Part shown: positions 34,801 through 41,471 of the stretch, one piece after another | How the letters are laid out: every line of letters begins with the position of its first letter | Numbering within the stretch: the stretch's first letter is position 1 | From: Prostheceraeus crozeri | Taxonomy: Eukaryota > Platyhelminthes > Polycladida > Euryleptidae | Reading direction: 5' to 3' | NCBI GenBank assembly: GCA_907163375.1 | Contig: CAJQUW010007460.1 | Coordinates: 251,501 to 315,500 of the forward strand | DNA length: 64,000 nucleotides | Notes under the pieces: model-generated | Database searches by the model: none | What the model saw: only the letters and a program-made list of their open reading frames with translations | Told to the model about the DNA's origin: nothing | Position numbers and translations under genes: made by a program

Positions 34801-35649
34801 TCTATAGCTATAGGTGCGATCTCGATGCGCGTTGATATCATTATAGTGAAGGATGGATAGGACTGCATATTTGAAACACTGTGATTTACAATCGACATTG
34901 ATGACAGCTTTCTTATTATACAACGTTTTTGGTAGTTTAAATGTGCCTCGAGCTCCATGACTTTCTAATAGGGAAATTTTGAATATGGCTGAGTCCACAC
35001 CATCAAAAATGAGAGCGCTGTCGCGTTGATTGAATTTATCTACATTTGATTTTAAACATTGAATGTGAAAATTTAGCCAAGACTCGCAGTCTACAACTTC
35101 GGTTGCGGAAGAGGAAGGGACATGAAACTGTATTCTCTCCGTCACTTGACCCGTTTGAAAATCTATCTTAATATATTTCAGTTTGAGGTAGATGAGCGCC
35201 TTCACTCTAAAATTGTCTAAATTGTTGAAGAGCGCTTCGATAATGTTAGAATTTTGAAGGAGCCACTCAGGAAAATCTACTATTTCAGTATTGGACTCCA
35301 TGCAGTAGTCGCGTACTAAATTATTGTGTGAAACATTAATGAGGGAGATGATAGAGGTACCGTTGGTGTAGTGATCATTTGCATGCGTGTGTTGAAGTCT
35401 GTGCGAAGATCGCTGAAAGTGACTATCAAAAGAAAGAGGGCACAAATCGCAAGGAAAGGAGATGTCATCGTCAGAATCAACTTCACCTCCGGAGATTGAC
35501 GCCGCTTTGCGTTGACACACACGTTGTCTGATGTGTCGAAGGAGACTGTGCTTCCTTGTAAACATATGTCCGCAGTCGGCACATTCCCACTCGTTGCCTT
35601 GTCGCGAGAGTCCTGAGCTGGAACTCACATCACCTGAAAGAGAAATCAT
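31852..35649 (-). CDS. polB: Family B DNA polymerase, protein-primed type, with zinc fingers and endonuclease VII-like insert
   Basis: About 1,265 residues from the ATG at 35649. Two C2H2 fingers open the protein (about 22-45 and 67-89), and a third Cys/His finger lies near 377-399. A conserved segment near 250-325 (INVDCKSQCFKYAVLSILH ... FEKHNKIKIVVHVW) is common in animal polB proteins of this group. Exonuclease motifs are ExoI YADIEC (about 431), ExoII FHNFKGYD (564-571) and ExoIII YLELD (725-729). Between ExoI and ExoII lies a C-x2-C...RDHDHITGKFR...C-x2-C module (516-549) like recombination endonuclease VII. Polymerase motifs are A YYDQNNLYG (815-823), B KNNSLFGKT (about 989-997), C GGDTDSFF (1086-1093) and K-x-Y (PKMYS, 1155). 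All catalytic residues are present. It replicates linear DNA from a protein primer; no terminal protein was identified. TTTCTCTTTCAG just inside the 5' end could be a splice acceptor. Confidence 0.93.
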   Translation of the reverse strand: MISLSGDVSSSSGLSRQGNEWECADCGHMFTRKHSLLRHIRQRVCQRKAASISGGEVDSDDDISFPCDLCPLSFDSHFQRSSHRLQHTHANDHYTNGTSIISLINVSHNNLVRDYCMESNTEIVDFPEWLLQNSNIIEALFNNLDNFRVKALIYLKLKYIKIDFQTGQVTERIQFHVPSSSATEVVDCESWLNFHIQCLKSNVDKFNQRDSALIFDGVDSAIFKISLLESHGARGTFKLPKTLYNKKAVINVDCKSQCFKYAVLSILHYNDINAHRDRTYSYRQWEDELDFEGCDSDNMKIKDVETFEKHNKIKIVVHVWEKGLKGARYNSRSTCYERVVNLLLVKQDDSEEWHYCGIPKISRLYTHLGHSKRGEHFVCHHCIRSFLSKDKFETHYEWCKRGKLQMERMPKDKIFSHRDNGDELSPLRIIYADIECYIDDIIHKPAAISCYEVWHDHFRNRQNKMHTWQGEDCISKFLEFLDKAAKFQQSYDSQLQRKSLHMSDEDKQKFESCTSCPKCHKTFDDDKIKKVRDHDHITGKFRNALCSKCNFSLRLRRRVLPVIFHNFKGYDSHMLIKGGLSQMKSWQFNVIAQTREKFMAMTAKVPVDKTKENKTVFFEIKFLDSFQFMSASLASLVRNLKFLPHSQTLKKHYPNLTDDMITRKGVFPYAYFSSMSKLNETTLPSIDKFKIDLTGQDCPVEDYEHAQEAWLKFDCKTFGDYMMAYLELDVILLADVFQEFRRVALEDKLDPIHFVSLPAMSFKSAFKMTGETIHLLQDPEMYNIFERGIRGGLTFVNKHHIKSETVGDDHIHLKYYDQNNLYGSSLSKPLPHSEFSWLNQDELEYYSNPSNILKIPDEGDWGYYFEVDLIYPNSIKNKTADFPLAPESGEVTEDMFSPFMSQFHNNLTECGQPRYKPCRKLLLTQYDKKNYLVHFCILKFYLEMGMLLKSVHRIIKFRQKAFLKPYVDSNSQKRALAQNNFEKDFYKYKNNSLFGKTMEDVRKRMNYKLVVDEQKYHKLTSSPLFIDRDIIDEDLVGVKMIKSEVELCKPIYIGQAVLDYSKLEMYQLFYKILKPCPLVKEVRLLGGDTDSFFLGITTQKDLNFNEVGKSLEKYLDTSNYNPTHPLYSIQNKAKLGCFKDETAGKEIDEMILLRPKMYSMKLKECADSIKRAKGISKSIVHKMKHRSYKKAYKNKTITFVNMTILKSQVHTVKTYTFKKRALSAWEDKRCWIGHNTSLPHGHPDTNIPPPKRIKLTLPHSGDVLT

Positions 35650-35956
35650 TCTACCATCTCTGTTCAAGTCTCAGTGTATTGTTACAACCTACTTTGACTC
35701 AACAACTCGAAACTTTCCTCGAGAAGGGAGGGCGTTGGTGATGAAGTTGATGCCTGAAATTGAGGAAGATCCTATTAGCCTTACGTTTGAGGGAGATGAG
35801 TGAAGAAATTTTCAACTTACCATTTCAACGAAATCGAGTTTAAGGTTGATACTTCAACAAGATAGAGACTTCACGAGAGAGCAGTTCACTTATACGCCAG
35901 AGAACACTTCACTTATATGTCACAAAGACAGAGTGAAATGACACGAATGTCACTTT

Positions 35957-36006
35957 ACATATATACTTTCGTATTCATCATTCATTGGCTGTTCATTCTG
36001 ATTGGT
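35957..36006 (-). promoter_or_regulatory. polB promoter: two CCAAT boxes and a TATA box
   Basis: On the minus strand CCAAT occurs near 36002 and 35984, followed by GTATATATG near 35957-35966. Order and spacing match the promoter at 14356-14402 on the other side of the element, so the design is shared. The leader to the polB ATG would be about 280 nt and may be spliced. The region also lies just upstream of the plus-strand 36063 gene and could be bidirectional. Confidence 0.6.
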
Positions 36007-36062
36007 TGCTTGTTGATACTTAAGAATTAGAAAACATTTCAAAGTTATTATTCACAGTCAAC

Positions 36063-36506
36063 ATGACAAGCCCTCCGACAACACCAAACACAAAATTCTC
36101 TTCTCCATCCTCAACACCAAAGGCGCTCGTTGCACCAAACGCACCAACGAAGGGGAAGGTAGAGAAGGTGTACCAACTGGACAATATCCGAAAGTTGTCA
36201 TTAGCAGCGGACAACGAAGAGAGTGTATGTGAGGAGTGTCCCGACTTAACAGGCGTGAGGTGGAAGTATCTCCAGTACGATACTGACGATGTGATGGAGA
36301 TCACCAGCACGAAATTCCTCCACCAATTATGGGAGTGGTACACCCCTAACTCCCAGCCACGAACTATGGCGGAGTGGGAGTATATTGACAAAGTGAGGCT
36401 CGCAGTGGAAGAACGATTAAAGCAACTGAACTGTTTTTGTTATCTATGTGAAGCCAGACTCTGGGACGATATTGACGATGAAGACCTTTTGAAATACATG
36501 CCATAA
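36063..36506 (+). CDS. 147-aa hypothetical protein with Cys pairs
   Basis: ATG at 36063. Residues 1-30 are Pro/Ser/Thr-rich and probably disordered. The rest is folded-looking and acidic, with CEEC near residue 58 and CFCYLC near 126, a possible zinc site, and Trp-rich segments (WKYLQYD, LHQLWEWYTP, MAEWEYID). AATAAA at 36505-36510 overlaps the TAA stop, a compact 3' end like that of the TBP-like gene. It is divergent from polB. No family recognised. Confidence 0.5.
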   Translation: MTSPPTTPNTKFSSPSSTPKALVAPNAPTKGKVEKVYQLDNIRKLSLAADNEESVCEECPDLTGVRWKYLQYDTDDVMEITSTKFLHQLWEWYTPNSQPRTMAEWEYIDKVRLAVEERLKQLNCFCYLCEARLWDDIDDEDLLKYMP

Positions 36507-36556
36507 TAAATTTTTATTTCGTATTATCTTTGCTTTCATACTGACTTACTTGAATG

Positions 36557-36966
36557 GGGCTTCAGTGGATGATTTAACCATGTATACTTTTTCATTTGGA
36601 AATAGTAGCACGCTTAGTCTAACTTGTAAATCTTATAACATTTCATATGGGCGATGATGGTAGATGAAATAGTGTTAAATAAAATTAAGATAGCTTACAC
36701 TTCTGATACAGGGATAGCAATCGACTGCGATCCATGTGTAAAGAGCTTGTTAGACTACGGATGGGCTTAAGTGGATGATTTAACCATGTATACTTTTTCA
36801 TTTGGAAATAGTAGCACGCTTAGTCTAACTTGTAAATCTTAAAACATTTCATATGGACGATGATGGTAGATGAAATAGTGTCAAATAAAATTAAGATAGC
36901 TTACATGATTCTGGGATAGCAATCGACTGCGATCCATGTGTAAAGAGCTTGTTAGACTACGGAAGA
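36557..36966. repeat. 206-bp tandem repeat, two copies
   Basis: Two direct copies (36557-36762 and 36763-36966) begin GGGCTT(C/A)AGTGGATGATTTAACC and end GTTAGACTACGGA, with a few substitutions and small indels. The internal GGGATAGCAATCGACTGC motif recurs a third time at 37787-37804. The copies contain no plausible gene. Confidence 0.85.
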
Positions 36967-37301
36967 GAGAAGTGTGTTATGTTGCGTGTGGCGCGTGAGT
37001 GTCCTCCCATTTCATTCCATTCATCAATTCGTCTCATTGATAGAGACAGGTAGAACTCATGGTTCTCATAACGTATGCAATGGAAAGTTTTAGGCAACCT
37101 TCGACAGTTGGCTAAATGTCGCCCTGGCGCGAATGCATACTACGTTGAGACAGAGGCAATCACTTGCAAACATGACGCAGAGAGGTTTAACAAGATTGAC
37201 CATTGCCGAATATCCCTTGCGGTATACATAGCTACGGGTTTCACCGCCGCCCTTGACAGGAACGCCCGTCGAAAGGAAGTATTACACCGAACTTCATTTG
37301 C

Positions 37302-37442
37302 AACGTTCAAGTTGACTGATAGCAGATTCAACTTAATGATAGTATTCGCCAGTCCGAAGACTGCCCATGGCAAACCGCGTGGAGGTTCTATCATGTCTTG
37401 CCCCATGGTGGCCCTTAAGAGAGCCGATGGTTCGTTCTCGGG
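37302..37442. repeat. 143-bp intergenic direct repeat, copy 1
   Basis: AACGTTCAAGTTGACTGAT ... TGGTTCGTTCTCGGGA. It is nearly identical to 37825-37966 and 38301-38443. Each copy lies directly 3' of a different minus-strand gene. The plus-strand frame that crosses copy 1 (37075-37488) is open in part but is not conserved in copy 3, so I do not call it. Confidence 0.88.
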
Positions 37443-37459
37443 ATGTGAATTTAAGTTGA

Positions 37460-37711
37460 CTATTGGCTGGAATAGTCAATGGGTATGACGGTTAGGTTGT
37501 CATAGACCCTATACCGCCGAGGTCGTGCTGGTGCATCTGGCACCTTTCGGATGCGAGTGGTATTCGGAGTCCACACCTCATCCGTCCAAACTATCCTCTT
37601 GATCTTCCCCTTATCATCTTCTTCATCCCACTCGTCGAGGATGACGAACTCGGGAATGGCGTTGTCTTCATCGATGAAGACGGGAATGCTGTTGGCAGAT
37701 GTCGCTTCCAT
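37460..37711 (-). CDS. 83-aa acidic hypothetical protein
   Basis: ATG at 37711. The middle is very acidic (PEFVILDEWDEEDDKGK) and the C-terminal half basic and Pro/Arg-rich (KVPDAPARPRRYRVYDN). A TATA box (minus strand, 37754-37763) sits about 43 bp upstream. The gene is flanked by copies 1 and 2 of the 143-bp repeat. No relative recognised. The charge split suggests a small regulatory or DNA-mimic protein, but that is only a guess. Confidence 0.45.
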   Translation of the reverse strand: MEATSANSIPVFIDEDNAIPEFVILDEWDEEDDKGKIKRIVWTDEVWTPNTTRIRKVPDAPARPRRYRVYDNLTVIPIDYSSQ

Positions 37712-37753
37712 CGTGACTTGAAATTGAATGAGAAGCGCTACAATCTTCTGGCT

Positions 37754-37763
37754 TATATAGGGT
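37754..37763 (-). promoter_or_regulatory. TATA box of the 83-aa gene
   Basis: CTATATAAGC on the minus strand, about 43 bp upstream of the ATG at 37711; predicted leader about 15 nt. Confidence 0.55.
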
Positions 37764-37824
37764 TTTCAACAATGAATTGCTCAACAGCGAATCAGAATGC
37801 TTCAGGGATAGCAATCGACTGCAT

Positions 37825-37966
37825 AACGTTCAAGTTGACTGATAGCAGATTCAACTTAATGATAGTATTCGCCAGTCCGAAGACTGCCCAGGGCAAACCG
37901 CGAGGAGGTTCTATCAAATCTTGCCCCATGGTGGCCCTTAAGAGAGCCGGTCGTTCGTTCTCGGGA
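37825..37966. repeat. 143-bp intergenic direct repeat, copy 2
   Basis: Second copy, about 11 bp from the stop of the minus-strand gene at 37978-38244, and upstream of the promoter of the 37460-37711 gene. Confidence 0.88.
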
Positions 37967-37977
37967 GTAACGTCATC

Positions 37978-38244
37978 TTACACCCTACCAATTCTGCTGA
38001 GAGAGTCTTTGACTCTCTCTTTGGTAGCACTGTCGACTTCCACACTAACTGGTACATGGCTAAAAAGTGGAATGTAGCGCCATTCCGTTGGATTGACAGC
38101 AGTTGCTGTCATCGGATTGCCAATACGAGCAAGATTATTGTGGACTCTGTCTTGCTCCTCTAGCCTGACAAACTCCTCAAATAAATTTCGCGGCCTTAAC
38201 TGCGGTCCGCGAGGAGAGCTGACTTGACTGTTCGGCGTCTGCAT
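37978..38244 (-). CDS. 88-aa hypothetical protein
   Basis: ATG at 38244. The N-terminus is Pro/Ser/Gln-rich, followed by a charged probable helix (LFEEFVRLEEQDRVHNNLAR) and a C-terminal helix (ATKERVKDSLSRIGRV). The tandem use of R-x-x-N/S-L-x-R-I-G in both helices may be a short internal repeat. A TATA box lies about 30-39 bp upstream. Flanked by copies 2 and 3 of the 143-bp repeat. No similarity to the neighbouring 83-aa protein despite the shared flanks. Confidence 0.45.
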   Translation of the reverse strand: MQTPNSQVSSPRGPQLRPRNLFEEFVRLEEQDRVHNNLARIGNPMTATAVNPTEWRYIPLFSHVPVSVEVDSATKERVKDSLSRIGRV

Positions 38245-38272
38245 GATTGAAATGAAATGAAATGAGAGGCAG

Positions 38273-38283
38273 TGGTTTATATA
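38273..38283 (-). promoter_or_regulatory. TATA box of the 88-aa gene
   Basis: GTATATAAACC on the minus strand, about 35 bp from the ATG at 38244, implying a leader of only a few nucleotides. It directly abuts copy 3 of the 143-bp repeat. Confidence 0.6.
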
Positions 38284-38300
38284 CCCCTCTAACGCGACGC

Positions 38301-38443
38301 AACGTTCAAGTTGACTGATGGCAGATTCAACTTAACGATAGTATTCGCCAGTCCGAAGACTGCCCAGGGCAAACCGCGTGGAGGTTCTATCATGTCTTGC
38401 CCCTAGGTGGCCCTTAAGAGAGCCGATGGTTCGTTCTCGGGAG
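38301..38443. repeat. 143-bp intergenic direct repeat, copy 3
   Basis: Third copy, just downstream of the coiled-coil gene (stop at 38541) and immediately upstream of the TATA box of the 37978-38244 gene. Confidence 0.88.
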
Positions 38444-38540
38444 TGTCGTGATGGGGTGGTGAAGGCGGGCAAAGATCTGCAATGAAAATGATATGTATTA
38501 GAAAATTATATACTATCTTATATACTTTTCACTTACCAAG

Positions 38541-39695
38541 TTAGCCATCCTTTGGCAGTCTCGCGCGCTTCCGAATCGAGAATTTATACAGATGGCCGCG
38601 CATTCTTAGGCTGGCATGCAGACATTTCTTGGTCAGATGGCCGTTGTAACAAATTATTGACTCGTCTAAATTCTGGTTTACGAGTACTTCGCCGTCCAAA
38701 TGATTATCCCGAATAGGGATGTGAAATTCAAACAAACGATCCTCATTCACACGATTCCACTCATCCCTCATGCGCTCCAACTTCTCATACGCCTGCCTGT
38801 CATCACCCCGCCGATCCACAGTCCTCTCCAACTCAACATTCCTCGCTCTCAACACACTCATCTCCTTCATCATCTCCTCAAACTTCGCTTCTGCATCTCT
38901 CATTCTTCTCTCCGCAGCAGTCGCCCTCTTCTCACACTCATCATTCTTCTCTTCCAACTCTCGCGTCTTATTCTTCAAATCAGTCACACTACGCTTCATT
39001 CTAATATTCTCATCCGCTACCTCCTTCGACTTCAGTTCCTTCTTTTTCAACTCATCCAACTCCTTCACAACTTCATCCTTCACCTTCTTCAAACTCTCAT
39101 ACTTATTCACCAACAAATCATGCGCCATCTGCTGCGAAACATGCTTCTTCTCTTCATCCTTCAACCACCTCGCCGACTGCATACGAATCCCACCACTCTT
39201 CACTTTTGGGGAAGATGAGCTCTTCGGGGGGTCGGTGATGACAATGTTTGACACCTCCGACGACGAAGAGCTCAACTTCCTCACACGCTCCCTATCTAAA
39301 TCCACATCATCCTCATCATCACTCTCAAGCACTCTCTTTCTTCCAATCTCAGCCTCCAACGACGCAACTGCTCTCGCCAACTCATCATTCTCAACAACAT
39401 TCTCGACCTTACCCTCTCGCTCGATCGCCAACATTCGCTCCCTCTCTTTAACAATCAACTGCGTGAATCGCACGTCATTCACCAAACCTCCACTACAGTC
39501 AGCATGCACTCTATAGAAACGCGCCTCATCCTCAACACCCTTCAGCACTCTACACTTCACACACGCAACCCTATTCATGATAATCATGTGGTCGGTGCCC
39601 GCCTTCTTGACATGAGCCTTGGCGTCCGCACTGCGATTGATTCGCCCACATGTGCACATTTTAATATGGAATTTGCGATTCCTGTCATTAGCCAT
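38541..39695 (-). CDS. Coiled-coil protein with N-terminal Cys/His motif
   Basis: 384 residues from the ATG at 39695. Residues 13-70 hold CTCG, a His-containing stretch, CVKC and HADC, a likely zinc-binding module. Residues about 125-175 are acidic then Ser-rich (LESDDEDDVDLDRERVRK, KLSSSSSEV). Residues about 190-320 form a long heptad-rich coiled coil dominated by Lys, Glu and Arg. The C-terminal 70 residues return to a folded, basic segment ending SIRKRARLPKDG. It could be a scaffold, a packaging or a transcription-related protein; no family is recognised. Copy 3 of the 143-bp repeat follows its stop. Ser/Leu-rich frames on the opposite strand (38700-39516) are shadows of the coiled coil. 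Confidence 0.65.
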   Translation of the reverse strand: MANDRNRKFHIKMCTCGRINRSADAKAHVKKAGTDHMIIMNRVACVKCRVLKGVEDEARFYRVHADCSGGLVNDVRFTQLIVKERERMLAIEREGKVENVVENDELARAVASLEAEIGRKRVLESDDEDDVDLDRERVRKLSSSSSEVSNIVITDPPKSSSSPKVKSGGIRMQSARWLKDEEKKHVSQQMAHDLLVNKYESLKKVKDEVVKELDELKKKELKSKEVADENIRMKRSVTDLKNKTRELEEKNDECEKRATAAERRMRDAEAKFEEMMKEMSVLRARNVELERTVDRRGDDRQAYEKLERMRDEWNRVNEDRLFEFHIPIRDNHLDGEVLVNQNLDESIICYNGHLTKKCLHASLRMRGHLYKFSIRKRARLPKDG

Positions 39696-39851
39696 GCCTG
39701 ATTTTATTGTTAACTGTAAGATAATGAAATTTGTATAAGTTTGGAATCATGTAGTACAGTCATATATTCCTAAAGTATTACACTTAGTCAGGAATGATAG
39801 ATTTGAGTGTAGTGAGTGGCACTCGATCCCGTCGACAGCCCGAAGGCCTTG

Positions 39852-39969
39852 TACTGATCACTAGGGAAGTGAGAGATCTTCCCCGATACCCGCTCTTTAC
39901 AGCTGAAGACATCATTGTCACTGCCCCGAAGTGGTAACAGGAACGCCGAGTCAAAGGTAGTGATCAGTA
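39852..39969. other. Structured inverted repeat, branched fold predicted
   Basis: TACTGATCACTA at 39852-39863 pairs perfectly with TAGTGATCAGTA at 39958-39969. The enclosed 94 bases contain smaller stems: GGGAAG...CTTCCC (39864-39883) and CACT...AGTG (near 39920-39934). The whole would fold as a multi-branched stem in DNA or RNA. It lies in an otherwise gene-free stretch (39700-40337) near the right terminus. It does not fit tRNA or 5S RNA box patterns. Possible roles are a replication or packaging signal, or a small structured RNA. Confidence 0.5.
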
Positions 39970-40228
39970 GCTGGGATCTAACCCCTCAAAGCTGCCTTAG
40001 ACTTAGTTAAATTTCAAATCTAATAGCAGATTTGAACTCAGCATACTTGAAAACCTTAGTCTACATGTTAAAACTTTGAAAAAACTGAAAATTAAGAATT
40101 TTTAAAAAAATCCGCATTTTACTACTCATACTACTTTTAAAAAAATTTATAAGTAGTAAAGACACTATCAAACAAACTTTGAAGTAAGAAGATAGCTTGC
40201 CTACTTCAAAAGATAGAGTCCTTTGAAA

Positions 40229-40259
40229 CACCCGATATCGGGAGCTCAGAGCGACGACC
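40229..40259. repeat. Two adjacent palindromes
   Basis: A perfect 12-bp palindrome CCCGATATCGGG is followed within a few bases by AGCGAC-GACC-GTCGCT, a 6-bp stem with a 4-base loop. Close to the structured repeat at 39852 and the right terminus. Confidence 0.6.
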
Positions 40260-40337
40260 GTCGCTTACCTCGTCTTTCGATGAAGTGATCAGACTTACGT
40301 TGTCGGGGTTTTATATATGCTCGGAAGAAAACTTAAA

Positions 40338-40478
40338 ATGGCTCTATCTCCGAAAGTATTCATCGTAGCGACATGCGGTTTGTTGCAAACGATTTGTCTC
40401 ATCATTCTCTATCATATGACACCTGAACCATTCTCATATGACCACGGGAAGTTGGTCCGTCAGCACATGTCCATGTAA
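40338..40478 (+). CDS. 46-aa possible single-pass membrane protein
   Basis: A 46-codon frame from the ATG at 40338 to TAA at 40476-40478. Residues 7-26 (VFIVATCGLLQTICLIILYH) form a hydrophobic span long enough to cross a membrane, and the C-terminal 20 residues are polar. TATATA lies at 40312-40318, only about 20 bp upstream of the ATG, which is closer than usual if transcription begins 30 bp after the box. Small hydrophobic proteins near element ends are common in DNA viruses but none is recognisable here. Confidence 0.3.
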   Translation: MALSPKVFIVATCGLLQTICLIILYHMTPEPFSYDHGKLVRQHMSM

Positions 40479-40496
40479 CATGCCACAAGTGAAAAA

Positions 40497-40740
40497 ATTC
40501 CTAAGTGTGAGAGCTCCAGTGTGGTGAAAATTTTGAAAAATTTAAAACTTCCGAATTTCGACCTGGGACCTTTACCAAAACATTTTTCATCAAATTTCAC
40601 GGACCTCCCCCCTTCCCCCCTTGTTCAGAGAAATTTGATGAAAAATGTTTTGGTGACGGTCCCAGGTCGAAATTCCACACTTTGGAAAATTTTCAAAATT
40701 TTACCTATACAAAGCCACTCTGACACTTAGGATTTTTCAG
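40497..40740. repeat. Large imperfect palindrome beside the right terminal repeat
   Basis: The sequence from about 40497 to 40606 is a diverged, oppositely oriented copy of the terminal unit seen at 40623-40740 (shared CGACCTGGGACC ... ACATTTTTCATCAAATTTCAC). The two arms meet at a C-run near 40607-40622. Arms of roughly 110 bp around a short spacer could form a cruciform. No equivalent inverted arm lies at the left end. Confidence 0.75.
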
Positions 40741-41251
40741 GTGAGCGAGCTCCGACCTAAAATCTTGTAACAGCTCTAACTTTTGAACGGCTGGTCCGAT
40801 TGACTCGCTGCTAAAATGGCGTCGAGCAGTTTTTTCTCCTCTTTCAAACGAGTGGCTGTAAGACAAAATCCGTTCACTAGAACCAAAGTTAGAAGATTGC
40901 TGTCGGGGGGGGGGGGGGTCCGTGAAATTTGATGAAAAATGTTTTGGTGACGGTCCCAGGTCGAAATTCCACACTTTGGAAAATTTTCAAAATTTTACCC
41001 ATACAAAGCCACTCTGACACTTAGGATTTTTCAGGTGAGCTACGACAGACCACCCTCCCAACCTGGCCGGCACACCACGCCAACCTAGACACCGCATCAC
41101 CGCGCGCTATACGACGGTCGAGCAGAGGGGGGGACGTCAGACTCAAAGCACCACGGCGGCCGACCACGACACTCTGCCGTTCCAGAGGGGGGGGGACGTC
41201 AGCGACGGCGGCCATCTTGCGCGGTCCAGAAGTGGAGTTTTACTTACTACT
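40621..41251. repeat. Right terminal inverted repeat of the large element
   Basis: Inverse complement of the left terminus. It contains the same two tandem inner units, the same C/G runs (here G-runs near 40906 and 41126) and the same GACGTC-flanked outer modules. Short frames across it are products of the repeats and are not annotated as genes. Confidence 0.9.
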
Positions 41252-41257
41252 TACAGT
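41252..41257. repeat. Right target-site duplication TACAGT
   Basis: Six bases immediately outside the right terminus, identical to the left copy. Confidence 0.9.
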
Positions 41258-41381
41258 TCCACGTGGATTTCAGATGAATAGAAGAATTAGCCTGCATTAT
41301 GAAAATGAATAGAAGAGACGGAAGGTTTGCATGTGCATACTTACTTTATCTTACTCCTCGTTGATTGTCTCTTCTTCCCTA
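41258..41381 (-). mobile_element. 3'-terminal part of host LINE (LINE A), outermost fragment
   Basis: Immediately left of the LTR element, the minus-strand sequence continues the LINE interrupted at 47770. Removing the LTR element with one copy of GGTTTGAGG lets the sequence read on from the C-terminal tail of LINE A into its probable 3' untranslated region. The exact 3' end is not clear, and the last part before the large element may be flank. Confidence 0.45.
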
Positions 41382-41390
41382 GGTTTGAGG

Positions 41391-41471
41391 TGTTAAAGTT
41401 TAGAATTCGCTGGTGTCGTTAATGTTCACTTTATTGCTAGAACGCATAAAAGGTTGTGCCTACTGAATGCA
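41391..41471 (-). repeat. LTR of the Gypsy-type element (3' copy)
   Basis: About 81 bp, TGTTAAAG to TGAATGCA on the plus strand, about 95 percent identical by eye to the other copy at 47681-47760. Confidence 0.8.

Larger units (their letters stand above)
13384..41251. mobile_element. Polinton/Maverick-like (adinto-like) virus-like element, 27.9 kb
   Basis: The ends are exact. The left end starts AGTAGTAAGTAAAACTCC and the right end is its inverse complement, so the element has AG...CT termini. Both flanks carry TACAGT (13378-13383 and 41252-41257), a perfect 6-bp target duplication, the length made by Polinton integrases. Terminal inverted repeats run about 0.7 kb on the left and 0.63 kb on the right. 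The interior encodes a protein-primed-type family B DNA polymerase with an embedded endonuclease VII-like module, two F54H12.2-type proteins, a TBP-like protein, an exonuclease-like protein and several unknown small proteins. Identical target duplications and near-identical inverted repeats suggest a young insertion. The gene-bearing parts look largely whole; the 10.5-kb middle has no recognisable genes. Integrase, packaging ATPase, protease and hexon genes were not recognised, so family placement rests on the ends and on polB. Confidence 0.85.

Noticed and set aside
37075-37488. Plus-strand 137-codon frame across repeat copy 1
   Set aside because: The part inside the 143-bp repeat is not kept open in copy 3, and the remainder shows no motif; more likely repeat-derived.
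38700-39516. Two long plus-strand open frames (172 and 248 codons, Leu/Ser/Phe-rich)
   Set aside because: They mirror the Lys/Glu-rich coiled-coil gene on the minus strand; reverse reading of such codons gives Ser/Leu/Phe-rich open frames. No motif of their own.
39852-39969. tRNA or 5S rRNA at the structured repeat
   Set aside because: No A/B box or 5S internal promoter pattern; stem sizes do not fit a cloverleaf.
40521-41215. Open frames in the right terminal repeat
   Set aside because: Same terminal repeat sequence as on the left, no coding signal.
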